The notes under the pieces were generated by a model, which saw only the letters and a list, made by a program, of their open reading frames with translations, had not been told where the DNA came from and did not search any database. Positions 54,148 to 63,720 of a stretch of 64,000 nt of DNA are shown piece after piece. This stretch comes from Ctenosaura bakeri (Eukaryota > Chordata > Lepidosauria > Squamata > Iguanidae), in NCBI GenBank assembly GCA_948474755.1, contig CAOLHI010001315.1:62001-126000 (forward strand). The letters are read 5' to 3'. Positions within the stretch are counted from its first letter, which is position 1. The number at the start of each line of letters is the position of its first letter. The translations under genes and the position numbers were made by a program.

Positions 54148-57100
54148 AGGACGAAACTGCAAACCCGAGGATTCCATACGATGTCGCAAGTGGAATAATA
54201 GCGCTATAACAGTCTAGTGCGGAAATGGCCTAAGTGGAGGGAGCTGGCAACTCACCTTCAAGTCTAGCTCAGCAAACTGTCCTGTGGAAACTGGCACACT
54301 GGAGAGGGCTGTCTGAATTTTCCCCAGGAGTCCAAAGAAGACATAATCTGAACACAGAGTAAAAGATGAGCTGGAGGTGGCCACGCAAAAGTTCATTATA
54401 TTTCTCTCCCTGCCCCATCACTCTCCTCAGAATAACCAAATGAAGGGAAACCACATGGCCAGTGTGGCAGCTGACGGCTTCCATGTAGAATCACAGAATC
54501 CTAGAAGTGGAAGAGACAAGATGGGCCATCTACTCCAACCCCATTCCACCATGCAGAAAGCCCTTCCTTTGACAGATAGCCATCCAGCCTTTGTGCAAAA
54601 CCCTCCAAAGAAGGAATAGACTCCACCACATATCACTGAGGCAGCAGCGGATTCCACTGTTGAATTTCTCCTACCATCAAGAAGTTCTTCCTAATGAAGA
54701 AGGTGGCTCCTGTGGTTTCATTTGGGCTAACTCAGAAAAACACTCATATCTCTGTAGAACTGTGTGTTTCAGGGACTCCTTTCCCTGAACAAGCTGAAGC
54801 AGTGGGAAAATTTGGTTCCTCCATTAAACAACATAAAATGTTAAGAGCTTTTTTAAGGGTTTAAGGGATTTGACACCTAGCCTGGGAGAATAACCAGCTA
54901 GGAATTTTACTCTGATGGAAAGTCTCCCCAGGAGAAACACAATGTATGAGTGATCTGACAACTTTAATTTCTGTAATTCTACAATTCCAACTTTTAACCT
55001 GCTATATTAGCTGAGCTCAGGGTCTCCATTCTGTCCAGTTTTTGGCATGTCAGATTTTATTCTGTCCCCATTCTGGACAGATTTTGGCCTGCCAAGAAAT
55101 GCATTTCTTCCCATAAAGCTGGGTCCTTGATGCACCAGGGTGGCCTTCTAACTTTGCCTGGAGTTACTGGAGGAAGACATTCCTCTTCACATGCCAGTGG
55201 GGCGATGAACCGACTGCTCTGGCTTTTCACCTGAACATTAGAAGTCTCCAACATTAGAAGTCTCCTGAACATTAGAAGTTTCCAAAATATATTCAGTACC
55301 TCGGATGGTTTCTTGGACGTTCAGACTAAAACCATGAGTACATTCGCTGCTTGCACAGATGACTGATGGCTGGTGTTAAGCAGAATCAAACACTCTTTTC
55401 CAAGTAGGGTCATACAGAGGTTTATACCCGTTGTCCAACCCCCTCCCAGGGCAAAAAAATCCACATCTAAAGCAACCCTAAGAGGTGACCATCTATCTCC
55501 ACTTCAAAACCTCCAGTGAAGAAGAGTCCATTGATGGAATCTGAAATGATCCCACTGTCAAAAACACTTTTCCTATCAGGAAGTTCTTTCAGACGTCTCA
55601 TCAGAAACAGAGAGAAATTGGTTGAAATATCTCCCATCACTGCGTCTCCCTTAAACATCAACAGGTACATTGCACCCACACAAACAAACCAAGAATGGCC
55701 ATGCTGAGCTCTTCTAATTTCTTTATTTTTAAAATGTTGCAGCATTTTCTTGCCCATAAGGATTTACTCCCTCCCCTCTCAGCATTATCTAATATACAAA
55801 ACTCACAACGTTTGTTTGTTTGGCTGTGTCAGGCAGAGAAGACGACATATGATTGGCTGCCTGAGAAGATTCTATGGAATCCTGGGGTTTGCAGTTTAGG
55901 GAGGGGCCTTTGGAATTCTCAGCCAGAGAGCTCTGAACAGGCTGGTTACTATAGAGACGAGGCCTGGTAGCAAGGAGGAGGACAGTGTATTCCCTCAGAA
56001 ACCGAACCTTTGTATGTTAACAACTCTGAATACCGATTGGATTGGGGAATATGGGGAAAAGGTACAGGTACTGGACAAGATAGTTTGGGGAATTAGACGC
56101 ACAGGATCTCAAATTACCTATGCGAAAATAAAGTCTCGGGCAATGCCAGGCATATACACTAGTAAGGCCCTTTTCATAGCGCCGGCGCTTGCACGATGGA
56201 GGAGGGTGGCTCGCGCAACAACCGTCTCCCGAAACGCTGCCGCTTCCCCCACCTCCTTACTGCACGTGGAGTCTTCTTCCGCGACGGGCGCTCTTCAGCC
56301 ACGCCCCCAGCTCCCGCAGTGCTCCCACAGAGCTGTAGGCGGCGCTGGGGGCGGAAGTGGGGAGGAAGCGCGACAGGCTCACCTGCGACGGCGCTCCACA
56401 CTCCGGTAAGCACGCAGCGCCTCCGGGAGCCTTGCGCGAGCGCCGTTTATTTTCGGTTCAAGCCAAAAATAAAAAAATACGCTCTCGTGCAGCGTCAACC
56501 CCATGAGCGCCGCGGAAGTGGGAGTGCGTCGTGCAGAGCGATGCTCTCACTCCCGCGAGGCTCAGGGGGCTCTCGCGCGACAGAAAGCCCATGCAAAAAG
56601 GGTCTAAATTATAAAAATCCATTCACACAAAGAGCAAGAGTCCTTTTATCGAATCTCCACTCGTTTGCATCAGGCACTGTGACACTGTCTGCAGGTGGAC
56701 AGAGATGGACTCCACAAAGACGCAAGAGGGATGTTACACACAAACATGCAACGCTTACCATTGAGAGCGTGGAGCTGCAGGTTGATCAGATTGAACCAGA
56801 TCTGAAACACGGGGCACATCTGCAAGCAACAACAGCGGAGCAGCTGAGGACCAGGGAGGCTAAACTTCACGAGTGCTATTCTTGCAGTCAAGAAGGAATG
56901 ATTTTACCATTTCCCATGCTGTAAGAAAGTCATAGGAAACTGCGTAGTTTTTGAAAACTATCCACGGTTTGGGATTTCTGTGCATGGTATCTTGCACAGA
57001 AAAATGATGTCATTTTCTGTCATGTACTGGATAATACTCCACACAGCTCACTCTGAGGTAGACAGCACTTTATTTTGTGGATAAGCATGAGCAGCATAGC

Positions 57101-60100
57101 TCACTTCACTTCTATTTTAGGTAGGATTGCCAGAATGACCGCTGGAGAGGGCGGTTGTATTTCTAACAGCTGCACAGAAGAGGGAATTTCAGTAGGTATT
57201 CCTTGCCATGCAACCAAGTGACAAGCAACCCCTGTTCAAATTCCTGCTTCCTCACAACCACAGGAGTGCTAGAATGATAGTGTACTCATGCGCTGCTTAT
57301 GCAACACCTGGTGGGCTACAGAGGAAGAAGGATGCTGTGGGAGAGACGTGCTCAATTGGCCTTTAGACTGACCCAGTAGGCCTTTGGCTTGTTCTTATGC
57401 AGCTATTGGAAATTTTGAAGAAAATGATCAGCCCATTCATTCAACCCTTCCATTGCTTGCTGTTGTTGTGGTGCGCCTCTAGCTTGTTTCTGACCTATGG
57501 CAACTCTAAGGGGAACCTATCACAGGGTTTTCTGCAGCTGAGAACATGTGGGGTGCCCAGCGTTCCAATGGGTTTCCATGGCTGAGTGGAGAATGAAACC
57601 CTGGCCATTTCCACCCTACACTGTTATAGTGCTCTTATTCCCCTTTCAACACCCTGTGGAATTCTGGGATTTGTAGTTTCCTGAAGCCAAAGAGCTTTCT
57701 GGCTGGGAATTCTGAACGCCCCAACCTAAACTGCAGACCCCAGGATCTCACAGGAGGTTGAAAGGGGAATAAGAGCACTATAACAGTGTAGGGTGGAAAT
57801 GGCCCCTGGTTTCCAGGGGCAATAGTCCAGTGCTCAAACCACTACACAACTCTGGCTCTCCCGGCACTCGCTAGCCTGCCCTTGATAACAGAATAGTCAG
57901 ATTGCTACTCACCAGGGAAGGCAGGATAGTTCGAAGGCCAGTGTTGATGAAACCATTCATCAGGGTGGCTAGGAGGCTAAAAAGAAAAAGGACGGAAAAA
58001 TCTGAATGGATGTTCACATACGGATTCCCAAATTCCAAAATGCTTCTTTTGTTTTCACCACCAGGCAATCTGACTGCTAGGGAAGTCACAGTACTGCTCT
58101 ATTCTGCTTTGGTCAGACCACATCTGGAGGAATCCTGTCTCCAGTTCTGGGCACTACAGTTCATAGATTCATAGAAACATAGAAATGTAGAGTTGGAAGA
58201 GACCCCAGGGGCCATCCAGTCCAACCCCCTGCCATGCAGGAACACCCTCAAAGCAATCCCAACAGATGGCCATCCAGCCTCTGCTTAAAAATCTCCAAGG
58301 AAGGAGCCTCCACTACACTCCGAGGCAGCAGATTCCACAGCCGGACAGCTCTGACTGTCAGGAAGTTCTTCCTGAGGTTCAAGTGGAATCTCCTTTCCTG
58401 CAGCTTGACTCCATTGCTCCTTGTCCTGGTCTCTGGAGCAGCAGAAAACAAGCCCTCTCCTTCCTCTACGTGGCATCCCTTCAAATATTTAAACATGGCT
58501 ATCATGTCCCCTCTTAACCTTCTCTTCTGCTGTTCAGGAAGGGTATGGACAAGCTGGAACATGGCCAGCGGGGGGCAACCAAAATGGCAGAAGACCTGGA
58601 AATCATGAAGCCCTCTGAGGAGCAACTTAGGGAGCTGGGGATGTTGAGCCTGGAGGAGAGAATGTTAAGAGGAGAAATGATAGTGTCACGTTTAAATATG
58701 TGAAGGGATGTCATACAGAGGATGGAGCAAGCTTGTTTTCTGCTGCTCCAGAGACTAGGACATGGAAAAATGCCTTCAAACTTCACGAATACACCATGAA
58801 AGCATGCTGGGCATGCTTTGATGGTTTATTCCTACACAGCAGGAGGTTGGACTGGACGTCCCTTTCGGTGCACAGTAATATATATTACTATAGGAATCCT
58901 CACTACTGTACTCATAACATAAGGTTCTAAACTTCTCAGAGAGAGTTTGAAGCCCAGGGAAACTGACTTTTGATAAGCAGATTTATTGTTTTCACACATC
59001 AGCATTAGAAGATCAGTATCACCAAGCCCAGCCTTTTGAAAATTTAGGGGCAAGAGAGATGATTTGCATCTTTCTGGATTCTATTATGTTCTGCCCACTC
59101 CCACAACAGCATAAATATGCTTTATAACCTGAGGCTTTAGTGTACCTCTGTACTGCATCTGAAGAAGTGGGTTTATATCCAGAAAAGCTCATGTGATGAT
59201 AAAAACCAGTTAGATTTAAATGTGCTGCCGCATTCCAGTTTTCCTCCTGCCCCTTCCTCCTTTTTATGCCACAGGCAACTAACACGGCTACTTTTTAGAA
59301 AACAAGGTTATTCCATTCCAGGTAAGGCTATAGCTGGTGCATCAGTCAAAGCTAGCGCCAAGCACTCTGAGCCACAGAGCCCACTTGGGCCTCTGGTGAT
59401 AAGGAATGGCTGGTCTGATGTTCATCTGATCTCTAAGCTGGTGCTGTAGTAGAGTTCTGCATATGAAACTACTGCTGAGCTAAGCTGAGCCATGGCGGTT
59501 TCCAGCCCATGGTTGCTGGCCCAGCCATCAAGCATGGCCCAAATGGCTGGGGGATGCTTGCCATTCGCCTGGGGGATTCTGAGAGATGAAGTCCACAGCA
59601 GTACAGCTTCCAAGTTCTGCTACCATAAGTAGACATGAATGGTGAGATCATAAGGTGTTTCTGAAGGACGGAGAAGGTTTGAAGAAACCTCTTTTGGAGC
59701 TGGGGTTCCCCTCACTGCCCATCTCTCTTAACCAACATGATAGGCCCAGCCCATGTTTTCCAATTCACTCACCCACTGGGTAACTTGATGGTGAAACCAG
59801 CAACAAGGTCCTTACAATTTTTTAGCACCAGCTGAAGATCTCCAGGTTTCGGTTGGGTGACGGCCAGGTGGGAGGTGATGTTCATCTCCACAGCAGCTCC
59901 ACTCAAGAAACGGAGTAACCTGAGAAGCAAAGGCAGGCAACAGACCTCACAGCATTCAGCCATTCATGAGTTCACTTTTTTACAAAATTATTCCTGCATT
60001 GGCCACCTTTATATACCATCTTCTCTCAGATAAGCTCAAAGCGAAGTGTACATGTTTCTCCTCTTCTCTGCTTCATTTTCACAACAACCCTGTGAGGTAG

Positions 60101-62026
60101 CTCAGACTGAGACTCATTGGCTCAGGCTCACCCAGGCAGTTAACATGGCTCACTGGAGACTTGGATGTCCATCTCCCAACTCTGAGTTCACTACAACGCA
60201 CAAGTCAGTACAGGTCGTACAATCACAGAACCATAGGGTTGGAAAGCACTCCAAGGGCCATCCAGTTCAAGCCACAAAGGCACCCACAACTACAGCCCTT
60301 CAAGACAGCCTATCTTACTGTCAGGCAGCTCTTGCAGTCAAGAAATTCTTCCTAAGGTTTGGGTGGATTTTTTTCTTGTAAGTACAGTCCACTTAACCCA
60401 ACAGGTCTGGACTTCTTTTCACAGTTCTGTGCACGGAGGCAGGGGAGGACTAGATTTTAAAGGAGCTCCTTCCTTGTGGAAGTGGAGGCAAAAGAACTTC
60501 GGGCTGGTAAACAGTTGTTGCTGGTGGTTGTGGTGCTGGTTGTGTGTCTTCAGGTTGTTTCTGACTTGTGGCAACTCTAAGGCAAATCTATCACAGGGTT
60601 TTCTTGGCAAGATTTGTTCAGAGTGGATTTGCCATCGCCTTCCTCTTAGGCTGAGAGAGTATGACTTTCCCAAGGTCACCCAGAGGATTTCCATGACTGA
60701 AGCCATTTCCGCACTAGCCTATTATAGCACTATGATTCCACTTTCAACATCCTATGGAATCCTGGGGTTTCCAGTTTTGGGAGGGGCCAGCCGGTGCGGA
60801 AATGGCCTGAGTGGGGATTCATGCAGTGGTCTTCCAGAGTCCCAGTCCAATGCTCAAACTATGGCCATTTCCGCACGAGACTGCTATAGTGCTATTATTC
60901 CACTTTCAACCTCCTATGGAATCCTGGGGTTTGCAGTTTAGAGAGGGGCCTCAAAGGCCATCCTCAAAGGCCCCTCCCTAAACTACAAACCCCAGGATTC
61001 CATAGGAGGTTGAAAGTGGAATGATAGCTGTATAACAGTCTCATGTGGAAATGGTCAAGGTCTTTAGACATAGAAGACAGTCTAGTGTTGAAATGGTCCC
61101 TCTCTATGCTGGCCAACAGATCTAACCATCAATCCTGCAGTGGCTCATGAAGGAATGGAGATAGCAAGACTCTAGGTTCCATGCAGGCTCTGAATATAAA
61201 AATTCCAGCATCCATATCTGACCTGAGACAACTCCTCCTTTCATGTTTCTGCAAAAACAATCCAAAAAGGTTCCTGCTTAAGATTATTAGAGCAACTTCT
61301 TGCTGTCACTAAAGGCCAGGCTATGGAATACACTGAGACCTTTTCGACCTATGTCCAGACTTTCCTACCAGAAATGCAGCTGTCAGGAGTTGTTTTTTCG
61401 TTTTGTTTTTTTTGGTGGCGGGGAGTTGATCAGTTTACTGGGAAAGGAGTATAGAATTTTCCCTCCTACACCATTTCCCCAGTGAAATCCCCCATCCTGA
61501 TGGTGTTTGTTCAACAAGGAAAGATATGCAAAAAAACCCTACTGATGAAATCTTGTCTATGGCCAGTAAGGAGGTAAAGAATGTTCTCCAATACTCTCAT
61601 CCTCAATTAGGAAGTATTAAAGGTTATGGGGGGGGGAGTCAACCAGCACATGATCTTTCAGATGTTGGAACATTTTGAGGAAAATTTCACAAAGGAGCTT
61701 CTGCACACACAAAATAACCACTAGCCAAGACCTCAGAATCTTTCTCAGCCATGTTATTTGAGATGCCTCTGGCTGGAGATACCAGGAACTGAAGTAGGGC
61801 TTGTAAGCATGCAAAACAGATGGTGTATCTCCAAAGTTGGGAATTGTCACCACTTTTCATACCAGCCTCAGGGCAAAGAGGATGGGAAGCAAGTCTCCTC
61901 TTCGCCGTGAAGATGACTCACCCTGGAAAATTAACAGAGACTCTTGCTTGCAGGTTGAGAACCAGCTCAGTTCCACGCAAGACCTTCCAGGAGCCCCCGA
62001 CAATCTCAAGGTTCAATATGTTAAAC
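50271..62026 (-). CDS. Gene B: second BPIFB-like gene, partial (5' exons off right edge, some exons not found)
   Basis: Minus-strand paralogue upstream of gene A. Exons are seen at 61922-62026, 59773-59919, 57913-57976, 56759-56819, 54256-54347 and 50271-50324, with phases identical to A exons 3, 4, 5, 6, 7 and 9. Both disulfide cysteines are kept (LVLKNC and MCP). Signal peptide and Gly-rich exons were not seen up to 64000 and should lie to the right. The exon equivalent to A exon 8 (180 bases) could not be found between 50325 and 54255. Exons after 9 are uncertain. It could be an intact, diverged gene or a partly decayed one; the clean splice sites and open frames of six exons favour a gene that is or was recently functional. 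Confidence 0.8.
50325..52780. other. Gene B intron where exon 8 was expected
   Basis: Contains partial Sauria-type SINEs (51570-51735 forward, 51780-51955 inverted) and a CATATAAG box on the minus strand at 50511-50520. An exon-like stretch at 52062-52104 has clean AG and GTAAGT borders but 43 bases and no family similarity. No 180-base in-frame exon was found. Confidence 0.4.
52781..52980 (-). repeat. Sauria-type SINE, inverted, with (TTG)n tail
   Basis: Starts with GTTGTTGTTGTTGTTG, then TTCTGACTTATGGCAATGCT, and ends ACCACTTCACCACACTGACT. Confidence 0.8.
53317..53545. repeat. (ATCC)n long microsatellite
   Basis: About 225 bases of ATCC with ATCT and ACCC variants. Long frames here (53177-53605, and the opposite strand) are repeat translations. 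Confidence 0.97.
53970..54150. repeat. (GGA)n/(GGGAA)n purine tract
   Basis: About 180 bases of purine-only sequence ending in GGAGCAGGAGCAGG units, directly joined to a half M1 element. Confidence 0.95.
54151..54230. mobile_element. M1 MITE, right half only
   Basis: CGAAACTGCAAACCCGAGG to GTGCGGAAATGGCC. The left arm is missing, apparently replaced by the purine tract. It lies 25 bases from gene B exon 7. Confidence 0.8.
54256..54347 (-). CDS. Gene B exon equivalent to A exon 7
   Basis: 92 bases, the same length as in gene A. Acceptor CTCTGTGTTCAG, donor GTGAGT. It encodes [20 protein letters not shown] then [10 protein letters not shown], ending in phase 0. Confidence 0.85.
54487..54700 (-). 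mobile_element. CR1 LINE 3' fragment
   Basis: AATCACAGAATCCTAGAAGT ... CCATTCCACCATGCAGAAAG ... CATCAAGAAGTTCTTCCTAA; reverse orientation. Confidence 0.8.
55795..56165 (-). repeat. Dispersed repeat, inverted relative to 25180-25490
   Basis: GGCTGCCTGAGAAGATTCTA, GGAATTCTCAGCCAGAGAGC, GACGAGGCCTGGTAGCAAGG and GAATACCGATTGGATTGGGG match the complement of the 25.2-kb copy. An M2 element begins directly at its end. Confidence 0.55.
56166..56604. mobile_element. M2-like GC-rich element, TSD TAA
   Basis: 439 bases, ends GGCCCTTTTCATAGC and ATGCAAAAAGGGTC; TAA on both sides (56163-56165, 56605-56607). Very CpG-rich inside with inverted pieces (GCGCTTGCACG / CTCTCGTGCAGCG). The 242-codon frame starting at 56196 is an accident of this composition. 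Confidence 0.75.
56759..56819 (-). CDS. Gene B exon equivalent to A exon 6
   Basis: 61 bases, acceptor GTTGTTGCTTGCAG, donor GTAAGC. It encodes [20 protein letters not shown] with the second conserved cysteine. One base carries over and makes Asp with the next exon. Confidence 0.86.
57041..57400 (+). repeat. Dispersed LINE/SINE 3'-end repeat, also at 63570-63720
   Basis: TTTTAGGTAGGATTGCCAGA, GAAGAGGGAATTTCAGTAGG and CTTGCCATGCAACC recur at 63570-63720 with about 80 percent identity by eye. Ends with CAGTAGGCCTTTGGCTTGTTC. Family not named. Confidence 0.5.
57455..57860 (-). repeat. Sauria-type SINE, inverted, split by M1
   Basis: Part one 57455-57602 (TTGCTGTTGTTGTGG ... GGAGAATGAAACCCT) and part two 57805-57860 (CCTGGTTTCCAGGGGCAATA ... 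CACTACACAACTC) rejoin across the MITE. Confidence 0.85.
57603..57804. mobile_element. M1 MITE inside a SINE, TSD CCT
   Basis: 202-base diverged palindrome; CCT at 57600-57602 and 57805-57807. It lies 109 bases from gene B exon 5. Confidence 0.88.
57913..57976 (-). CDS. Gene B exon equivalent to A exon 5
   Basis: 64 bases, acceptor TTTTCTTTTTAG, donor GTGAGT, phase 0 at its end. It encodes the helix [20 protein letters not shown]. Confidence 0.82.
58090..58860 (+). mobile_element. CR1 LINE interrupted by an opposite CR1 copy
   Basis: Plus-strand CR1: 58090-58164 ([21 protein letters not shown]) and 58531-58860 ([24 protein letters not shown], [20 protein letters not shown]). Between them is a minus-strand CR1. 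Confidence 0.88.
58165..58535 (-). mobile_element. CR1 LINE 3' copy inserted in another CR1
   Basis: From ATAGATTCATAGAAACATAG to CCTTCTCTTCTGC; minus strand encodes [20 protein letters not shown] to [13 protein letters not shown]. Likely target repeat GTTCA on each side (ACAGTTCA, GCTGTTCA). Confidence 0.88.
59773..59919 (-). CDS. Gene B exon equivalent to A exon 4
   Basis: 147 bases, acceptor TTTGCTTCTCAG, donor GTGAGT. It encodes [20 protein letters not shown] and [20 protein letters not shown], with the conserved cysteine and a possible N-glycosylation site (NIT). Confidence 0.87.
60226..60375 (-). mobile_element. CR1-like LINE 3' fragment, diverged
   Basis: CACAGAACCATAGGGTTGGA ... GGCCATCCAGTTCAAGCC ... 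AAGAAATTCTTCCTAAGGTT. Confidence 0.65.
60520..60862 (-). repeat. Sauria-type SINE, inverted, split by a small M1
   Basis: 60520-60700 (GTGCTGGTTGTGTGTCTTCA ... CAGAGGATTTCCATGACTGA) and 60808-60862 (TGAGTGGGGATTCATGCAGT ... CAATGCTCAAACTAT) are one SINE. Confidence 0.85.
60701..60807. mobile_element. M1 deletion derivative, TSD TGA
   Basis: 107 bases: a full left arm (AGCCATTTCCGCACTAG to GGGGCCAGCC), then only about 15 bases of the right end (GGTGCGGAAATGGCC). TGA on both sides (60698-60700, 60808-60810). Confidence 0.88.
60863..61056. mobile_element. M1 MITE
   Basis: 194-base palindrome starting GGCCATTTCCGCACGAG. The flanks do not match. It follows the SINE remnant directly. Confidence 0.85.
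61922..62026 (-). CDS. Gene B exon equivalent to A exon 3
   Basis: 105 bases, acceptor ATTCACCTCACAG, donor GTGAGT. It encodes [20 protein letters not shown], then [14 protein letters not shown]. It enters needing two bases from the previous exon and leaves two, as in gene A. Confidence 0.82.
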
Positions 62027-62399
62027 CTGTGAGGTGAATAAGATTGGGAGAGATGAAGAAGGAGAGCATGCAACAGAGAAGGGTGGCTCTCATGTCAGTC
62101 AGGCAATGAATCCATTCCAGTTTTTATTCTGACTTTTAAAGGACCTATGTAAGGTAGCAACTCTTATACCCAAATATCTTCAGCAACTTTGTGAAGGGTT
62201 GGCTGAAATCCTAACCAGGAACACTCTGATTAGTGGATATACTGCAACATTACATTGTAGCTCCCCCTTATAAAATACAGGAAGGAAATATAATGACAAG
62301 TGCCAAAGATAAAGCTTAGTAGACCCAGAACTGACTTGAAGGGCTGGCAATTTTTTTAGAGGAACGTCTTCATCTGGTGTCAAAATGAGACCAAGGTAG

Positions 62400-62725
62400 G
62401 TGCCAATTCAGCCTCTTTGGAGAAAACATTCCACAGCCAAGGTGCCACTGCTGGGAAGGCCCTGATGCTCAATAGTCACCCTTGGGGAGCTCAGATGATG
62501 ATCTTCAAGTCCAGGTAAGCACAGGTGAAAATTGGGCATCTTTAGATCAGTAGCAAGAGGGAGGGAGGGAGGGCAAAACTGATCTACAGCAGATTTGGAG
62601 AAAGGAAGGCTGACAGGCCACATCGATCCACCAGGGCCATGTTGATCCCCTCTGAAAAAAAAGGTCCCAAAACGGCCCCCACACCCATAGGAGGCATGGT
62701 GGGGACCTATCAAACTCCAGGCATG
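62400..62725. other. Region right of gene B exon 3 without gene B exons 1-2
   Basis: I found no 160-170-base exon with a Gly-rich segment or a signal peptide between 62027 and 64000 on the minus strand. This stretch has an old dispersed repeat (GGTGCCACTGCTGGGAAGGC, compare 33865-33905). Confidence 0.45.
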
Positions 62726-62739
62726 CCTTATGAGCAACA

Positions 62740-63135
62740 GATTCGCTAGTTGGGTATGTTTCACCTGGTGAAGAGAAGGTGAAGAGGCAACATGATAGGC
62801 ATGTTTAAATATTTGAAGAGATGTCATGTGGAAGATGGAGCAAGCCTCTTTTCTGATGCTGCAGAAACTAGGACACAGTGGAGCAATGGCTTCAAACTCC
62901 AGGAAAATAGATTCTATCTAAACATTAGGAAGAACTTCCTGACAGTGACAGCAGTTCAAGAGTGGAATACATTGCTATCTCAATGGAGTGTGGTGGAGCC
63001 TCCTTCTTTGGAGGTTTTTAAACAGAGGCTGGAAGGTCATCTGTCAAAGGGATTGCTTTGATGGTGTCTTCATGCACAGCAGAATGGGGTTGGACTGGAT
63101 GGCCCTTAGGGTCTCTTCTAACTCTAGGATTATAT
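62740..63135 (+). mobile_element. CR1 LINE 3' fragment
   Basis: [20 protein letters not shown] to [15 protein letters not shown] in one frame; tail AACTCTAGGATTATATGG, directly followed by an M2 element. Confidence 0.9.
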
Positions 63136-63559
63136 GGTCTTTTCTGCAGGATATTGTTGTCCCACACTGGGGATGGGAGAAGAGCGGGACCCAGATGATG
63201 ATTCTGCATGACATTGTCCAGGTCCCATCCAGGTCCCATCCATCTCCCGTCTTCAGGCAGCACAATCTTGCAGTAAGTCATTGATGGGTTTTCCCTGTCA
63301 ATGACTGGTGACTGTGCCACCATCTCACTGCCCACCTGCACTTACCTGGTGTGCGGAGGTCCTTGAAGCACAATGGCTCTGCTTCCTGCCCCACTGCAGC
63401 CTGGGACAGTACCCCACTGCACTGTGGAAGGAAGCACCAGCACCCTCCCACTTCCTCCATTCGCAGAGGCAGTTGGTGTGGAGAGAAGAACTCCTGTCAT
63501 GCTTTCCTCCCAGCAGAGACAGCGCTGGAACCAGCACACGGTAAGCTGCAGAAAGGGTC
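63136..63559. mobile_element. M2 element, near-TSD TAT/TAC
   Basis: 424 bases, ends GGTCTTTTCTGCAGG and GCTGCAGAAAGGGTC. It inserted in the 3' tail of the CR1 at 62740-63135. The interior matches 47210-47595. Confidence 0.8.
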
Positions 63560-63569
63560 TACGACTCTA

Positions 63570-63720
63570 ATTTAGGTAGGAATGCAAGAATGAAAGCTGG
63601 CAAAGGCTGCTGGATTTCTAATGGTTGTGTAGAAGAGGGAATTTCAGCAGGTATTCCTTGTCATGCAACCGGGTAACAAGCAACACCTGTTGAAATTTCC
63701 TCTTCCTCACTACTGTTAAA
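63570..63720 (+). repeat. Second copy of the 57041 dispersed repeat
   Basis: TTTAGGTAGGAATGCAAGAA, GAAGAGGGAATTTCAGCAGG and TGTCATGCAACCGGGTAACA. Confidence 0.5.

Noticed and set aside
56196..56924. A 242-codon plus-strand open frame, the longest in the window
   Set aside because: It starts inside a GC-rich mobile element with TAA duplications and then runs antisense through gene B exon 6; no family similarity.
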